Position numbers and translations under genes: made by a program. Shown piece after piece: positions 61,233 through 64,000 of a stretch of 64,000 bases of DNA. Each line of letters opens with the position of its first letter. Position 1 is the stretch's first letter. Below the pieces are notes generated by a model. That model searched no databases. It saw nothing but the letters and a program-made list of their open reading frames with translations, and had not been told where the DNA came from. The stretch is taken from contig CALRXS010000010.1 of NCBI GenBank assembly GCA_943372195.1, positions 1 through 64,000 on the forward strand, in the 5' to 3' direction. The DNA is from JAEYZM01 sp943372195. GTDB lineage: Bacteria > Bacteroidota > Bacteroidia > Sphingobacteriales > Sphingobacteriaceae.

Positions 61233-64000
61233 CTATTTTTGAATAATGGTTTTGTGTATTTCTAGACCATTATTTGTTTGTATTTGTATTAAATAAAGTC
61301 CGGCTACCAAATCAGATACATCTATACTTTGATTCACTTCAATAATTTCTTTCACTAATGAAGATTTCATATCGAATATTTTAATGTTTTTGATTGAATT
61401 ATTATAGTTTGAAATATTGATCGTTTTCTGAGCAGGGTTAGGATAAATGCCAAATTGTTTAGTAGTATATTCTATGCCAGTAGTTTTTTTGTAGAGAATT
61501 AGTGCTAACCTATTATTACCATGCGAGCCAGTTTTGTTTTCAATATTGAAATGATAAGGGTTGTTTTTAATGTCTGTACGTATGTTAGTAAATCTATCTA
61601 GAACATCAACACCTAACCATGAAGGTATATCAACTAATTCTTTTAGATACATATTATAAGCACCCACGCGTATTGATGTATCTTTAAAAACAAACATGGA
61701 GAAATTGATAGTATCTTCTTTTATGTTTGAAGGGAAAGGTATTTGATTGAATGCAAGACTTCTGTTCTCTTTAGATTTACTGTAGAAGTTTATCGTAGGA
61801 TTAAAAAGTTTCATTATGTCAGATAGATCAGTATTACTTGCAGTAGCGCTTGAATCAAATAATAAAATTGTTTCGTCACTAATTAAAGAATCACCTGCAA
61901 CCACTCTAATATGTGGGAATTTTGATGGAGCAGAAGCAGTACTTTTAAAGAAATTATATGGACTACCTGTAGATTTAACTGTCTCTGAGAATCCAAGTTG
62001 AGCACCTGTATTATTTGCTTTCACAAAGAAGCCCATTCCTGATGGAATGAAACGAGTTACACCATTTGTTCCTAATCCAGAATTCGGATCAAATCCGCCG
62101 TATATAGGATTACTAGCATCTGGATTATAAGACCAAAAGAATCTATCAATATTTGTTTTTGTCCAGCCCGAAGCCATCCAATCAATCTGCGAAGGATAGG
62201 GGTTACCTACTAAATTAAATCCGTCAGAATTAGAAATACCATTATTGGTAAATGATAAATTGATATTTATTGCACCCGAATTTATTGATCCCACATAATC
62301 AATAGTCGCATTGTCAGGCACCGAAGTACCTAAGAATGGATCAGGGGTACTTCTACTACCTCGAACGAAAACCTCTACAGCAAAGCCGGTGTTGACTTGG
62401 TAGTTAATAGTAGCCGGATTTCTCCATCCAGAGTCAGCAATAGCATTTAAAGTTTCATTGTAAAACCTGATAGATGGTAAACAGGTACAATTATCAAATC
62501 CGTTGGCACTACCGCCCATTCCTGTTACGTGAATGTCATCAATGTATTGAGTTAATGTGATACCAGTACCAGTATTTACGGGAGATGATAAAAATCTCCA
62601 TTTTCTTTTGCCTGCACCACCAGGAATAAATCTTTGGGCGACAACATCTCCTGAAACACCACCATTTACTATTCTTGCAATGCGTGCTGTTTTAGAAGCA
62701 GTAGAAACTAAAGTGATATTACCACCAGATGTAATTGTTCCATTTGAAACATTAATTGAATCTACAATTTCTAATGCATTAGAAATGGTAATACCATTAG
62801 CTCTTGTATTCGTTAAGTTGCTTAAAGATCGTGAAGCTTGATTCGTTTGATCAAAGAAAAGACTTGCAGCAGCAGCGGCACCTCCGACAGTTAAGTTTGA
62901 AGTAGTAGAACCACGAATGAATCCGGCTGTTCTAGTAACAGTTCCGTTGATAGTTAGTAAATTTCCATTAATATCTAAACTACCTGCAGTTAATGTTAAT
63001 GTAGCACTTACTGTTGAATTCCCGTTTAAAGATTTAATACCCGAACCACTTATTTCTAAATTATTATATGTTAAATTTCTAACAGTTTGATCTGTACTTC
63101 CATTGTAATTGACAGTTCCAGTCGATATAGTATGTGTACCAGAATGTAAATTATTACCACCGATATTTAATATACCACCTGCAGATTGAGTGATAGTACC
63201 AGAGCCATTTAAACTACCACCAACTGTTATAGTGTTAGCACCCATTGCAATGGTACCGGTATTGATTAATAATCTACCAGAGATAGTTGTGTTAGAGCCA
63301 AGTGTTAGGGTATTGGATGTTGTTTTGCTTAGGTTAACGTAAACTGCATTAGCAGAACTACTTTGCGCATTTGTTGAATTAAAATAAACTGTATTGTTTG
63401 CACCGTCACAATTCATTGTACCGGTTAAAGTAGCAGTACCAGTGAGGTTCAATTGTGAGTTAGCTTGGTTTCGCCATGTAGCTCCAGAACTGATAGTAAA
63501 TGTTCCTGGAACAACGACAGAGTCGTAGTTGTTGACAACGGCCGGACTGCTAATTGTTACAGCGCCAGCAAAAACTACAGAGTTGGAACCATTTATATCT
63601 TGACTGTTTGTAGTAAAACTATATATACCAGAACCAGGAGTAAATGTTCCATTATTTTGTAGTCCACCTCTAAACTCTATAGCTTCATTCGCAGAGTTTG
63701 TAAATGTTCCATTATTAATAAAAACACCTCTTATACTTTTAGTGCCTGTTGTACTTGTTATTGTTAAAGTTCCGTTGTTTAATAAAGTATCGTTAACTGT
63801 TAAATTATTATTACCACAAGTTGCAGTAACACCTGAATTAATTGTAAGTTTATTGATTGTTGTATTCGTAATCGTTTTTGTATTATTACCAGCTAAAATT
63901 ATATTGTGGTATGTTATTCCTGCAGGCAATGTAACAGCACCTGATCTACCTAATTGAATGGTGCCAGTACCGCTAGTATAAGTATCATTTGTACTTAATC
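61233..64000 (-). CDS. Repetitive T9SS type A protein, 5' truncated by window edge
   Basis: The frame remains open through the right edge; the codons beyond the apparent TTG at 63929 read T-V-A-G-S-R-G-L-Q-I-T-G-T in reverse order of the map and look like coding sequence, so the real start lies outside the window. The visible 920 or so residues begin with a long Gly/Ser/Thr/Asn-rich beta-helix-like region with repeats such as TLTITSTTGTKSIRGVFINNGTF and GSGTITQSAGGILNIGGNN. A more ordinary beta domain follows (GDVVAQRFIPGGAGKRKWRFLSS, FNLVGNPYPSQIDW). The end is a type A T9SS domain: KQFGIYPNPAQKTINISN, IKIFDMKSSLVKEI and DVSDLVAGLYLIQI. Confidence 0.9.
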   Translation of the reverse strand, partial: LSTNDTYTSGTGTIQLGRSGAVTLPAGITYHNIILAGNNTKTITNTTINKLTINSGVTATCGNNNLTVNDTLLNNGTLTITSTTGTKSIRGVFINNGTFTNSANEAIEFRGGLQNNGTFTPGSGIYSFTTNSQDINGSNSVVFAGAVTISSPAVVNNYDSVVVPGTFTISSGATWRNQANSQLNLTGTATLTGTMNCDGANNTVYFNSTNAQSSSANAVYVNLSKTTSNTLTLGSNTTISGRLLINTGTIAMGANTITVGGSLNGSGTITQSAGGILNIGGNNLHSGTHTISTGTVNYNGSTDQTVRNLTYNNLEISGSGIKSLNGNSTVSATLTLTAGSLDINGNLLTINGTVTRTAGFIRGSTTSNLTVGGAAAAASLFFDQTNQASRSLSNLTNTRANGITISNALEIVDSINVSNGTITSGGNITLVSTASKTARIARIVNGGVSGDVVAQRFIPGGAGKRKWRFLSSPVNTGTGITLTQYIDDIHVTGMGGSANGFDNCTCLPSIRFYNETLNAIADSGWRNPATINYQVNTGFAVEVFVRGSRSTPDPFLGTSVPDNATIDYVGSINSGAININLSFTNNGISNSDGFNLVGNPYPSQIDWMASGWTKTNIDRFFWSYNPDASNPIYGGFDPNSGLGTNGVTRFIPSGMGFFVKANNTGAQLGFSETVKSTGSPYNFFKSTASAPSKFPHIRVVAGDSLISDETILLFDSSATASNTDLSDIMKLFNPTINFYSKSKENRSLAFNQIPFPSNIKEDTINFSMFVFKDTSIRVGAYNMYLKELVDIPSWLGVDVLDRFTNIRTDIKNNPYHFNIENKTGSHGNNRLALILYKKTTGIEYTTKQFGIYPNPAQKTINISNYNNSIKNIKIFDMKSSLVKEIIEVNQSIDVSDLVAGLYLIQIQTNNGLEIHKTIIQK

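Overview
The window is an AT-rich (roughly one third G+C by eye), gene-dense chromosomal segment of a Bacteroidota bacterium. The evidence is: three proteins with type IX secretion system (T9SS) type A C-terminal sorting domains; two with gliding-motility-associated (type B, CHU_C) C-termini; a PorP/SprF outer-membrane protein; a TamL-like BamA-family lipoprotein; a carboxypeptidase-like/TonB-dependent receptor; promoters of the Bacteroidota TTG-N19-TAnnTTTG type; and the near absence of Shine-Dalgarno sequences. Gene content resembles Chitinophagales/Sphingobacteriales-like lineages, but the sequence alone does not fix the order. No phage, insertion sequence, CRISPR array or integrated element is visible. 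No gap without a gene exceeds about 300 bases; the longest is 10717-11000.

Layout. 1-10.7 kb: 5'-truncated 7TM-HD phosphodiesterase; then on the minus strand a tight run of YihY-like membrane protein, YbgC-like thioesterase, MltG, seven-haem cytochrome c/TPR protein, rhodanese, T9SS cargo and a three-PASTA membrane protein; then ddl (+) and a second hotdog thioesterase (-). 11-13.5 kb: rpsO and pnp. 13.6-19.5 kb: DUF1801 and YceI proteins, rpe, a TonB-dependent receptor, and a UbiA prenyltransferase overlapped by a membrane-anchored methyltransferase-like protein. 19.5-24.6 kb: serC-serA-DUF1015, then an SRPBCC protein and a beta-CASP/MBL RNase-like protein. 24.6-34.3 kb: ABC exporter, an MbnP/MauG-type pair, an FG-GAP T9SS cargo, TamL-like protein and a SpoU-family RNA methyltransferase. 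34.4-45.3 kb: tRNA-Cys followed by a 46-residue basic ORF, a TIGR03643-type protein, pyrD, mnmD, rhodanese, COG3014/LpoB-type lipoproteins, two LVIVD-like lipoproteins, valS, an HsdR-N domain protein, holA and an EVE protein. 45.3-64 kb: a cell-surface block with a 3907-residue repetitive type B T9SS protein, a TPR/PD40 protein, PorP/SprF, a tandem Ig-like type B T9SS protein and a 5'-truncated type A T9SS protein.

How the genes may work together. Much of the window is envelope biology: peptidoglycan (ddl, mltG, PASTA, LpoB-like), outer-membrane assembly (TamL-like), and T9SS export with its own PorP/SprF partner next to two type B cargos. The least ordinary features are two intergenic spacers built almost wholly of 7-bp tandem units, the giant adhesin-like gene with a hairpin against its start codon and a terminator-like palindrome across its stop codon, a 14-bp perfect palindrome that starts two divergent genes, and a tRNA-Cys/small basic ORF transcription unit. 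No complete unknown multi-gene defence or biosynthetic system is evident; the heptamer spacers and the T9SS block are the best candidates for new biology.
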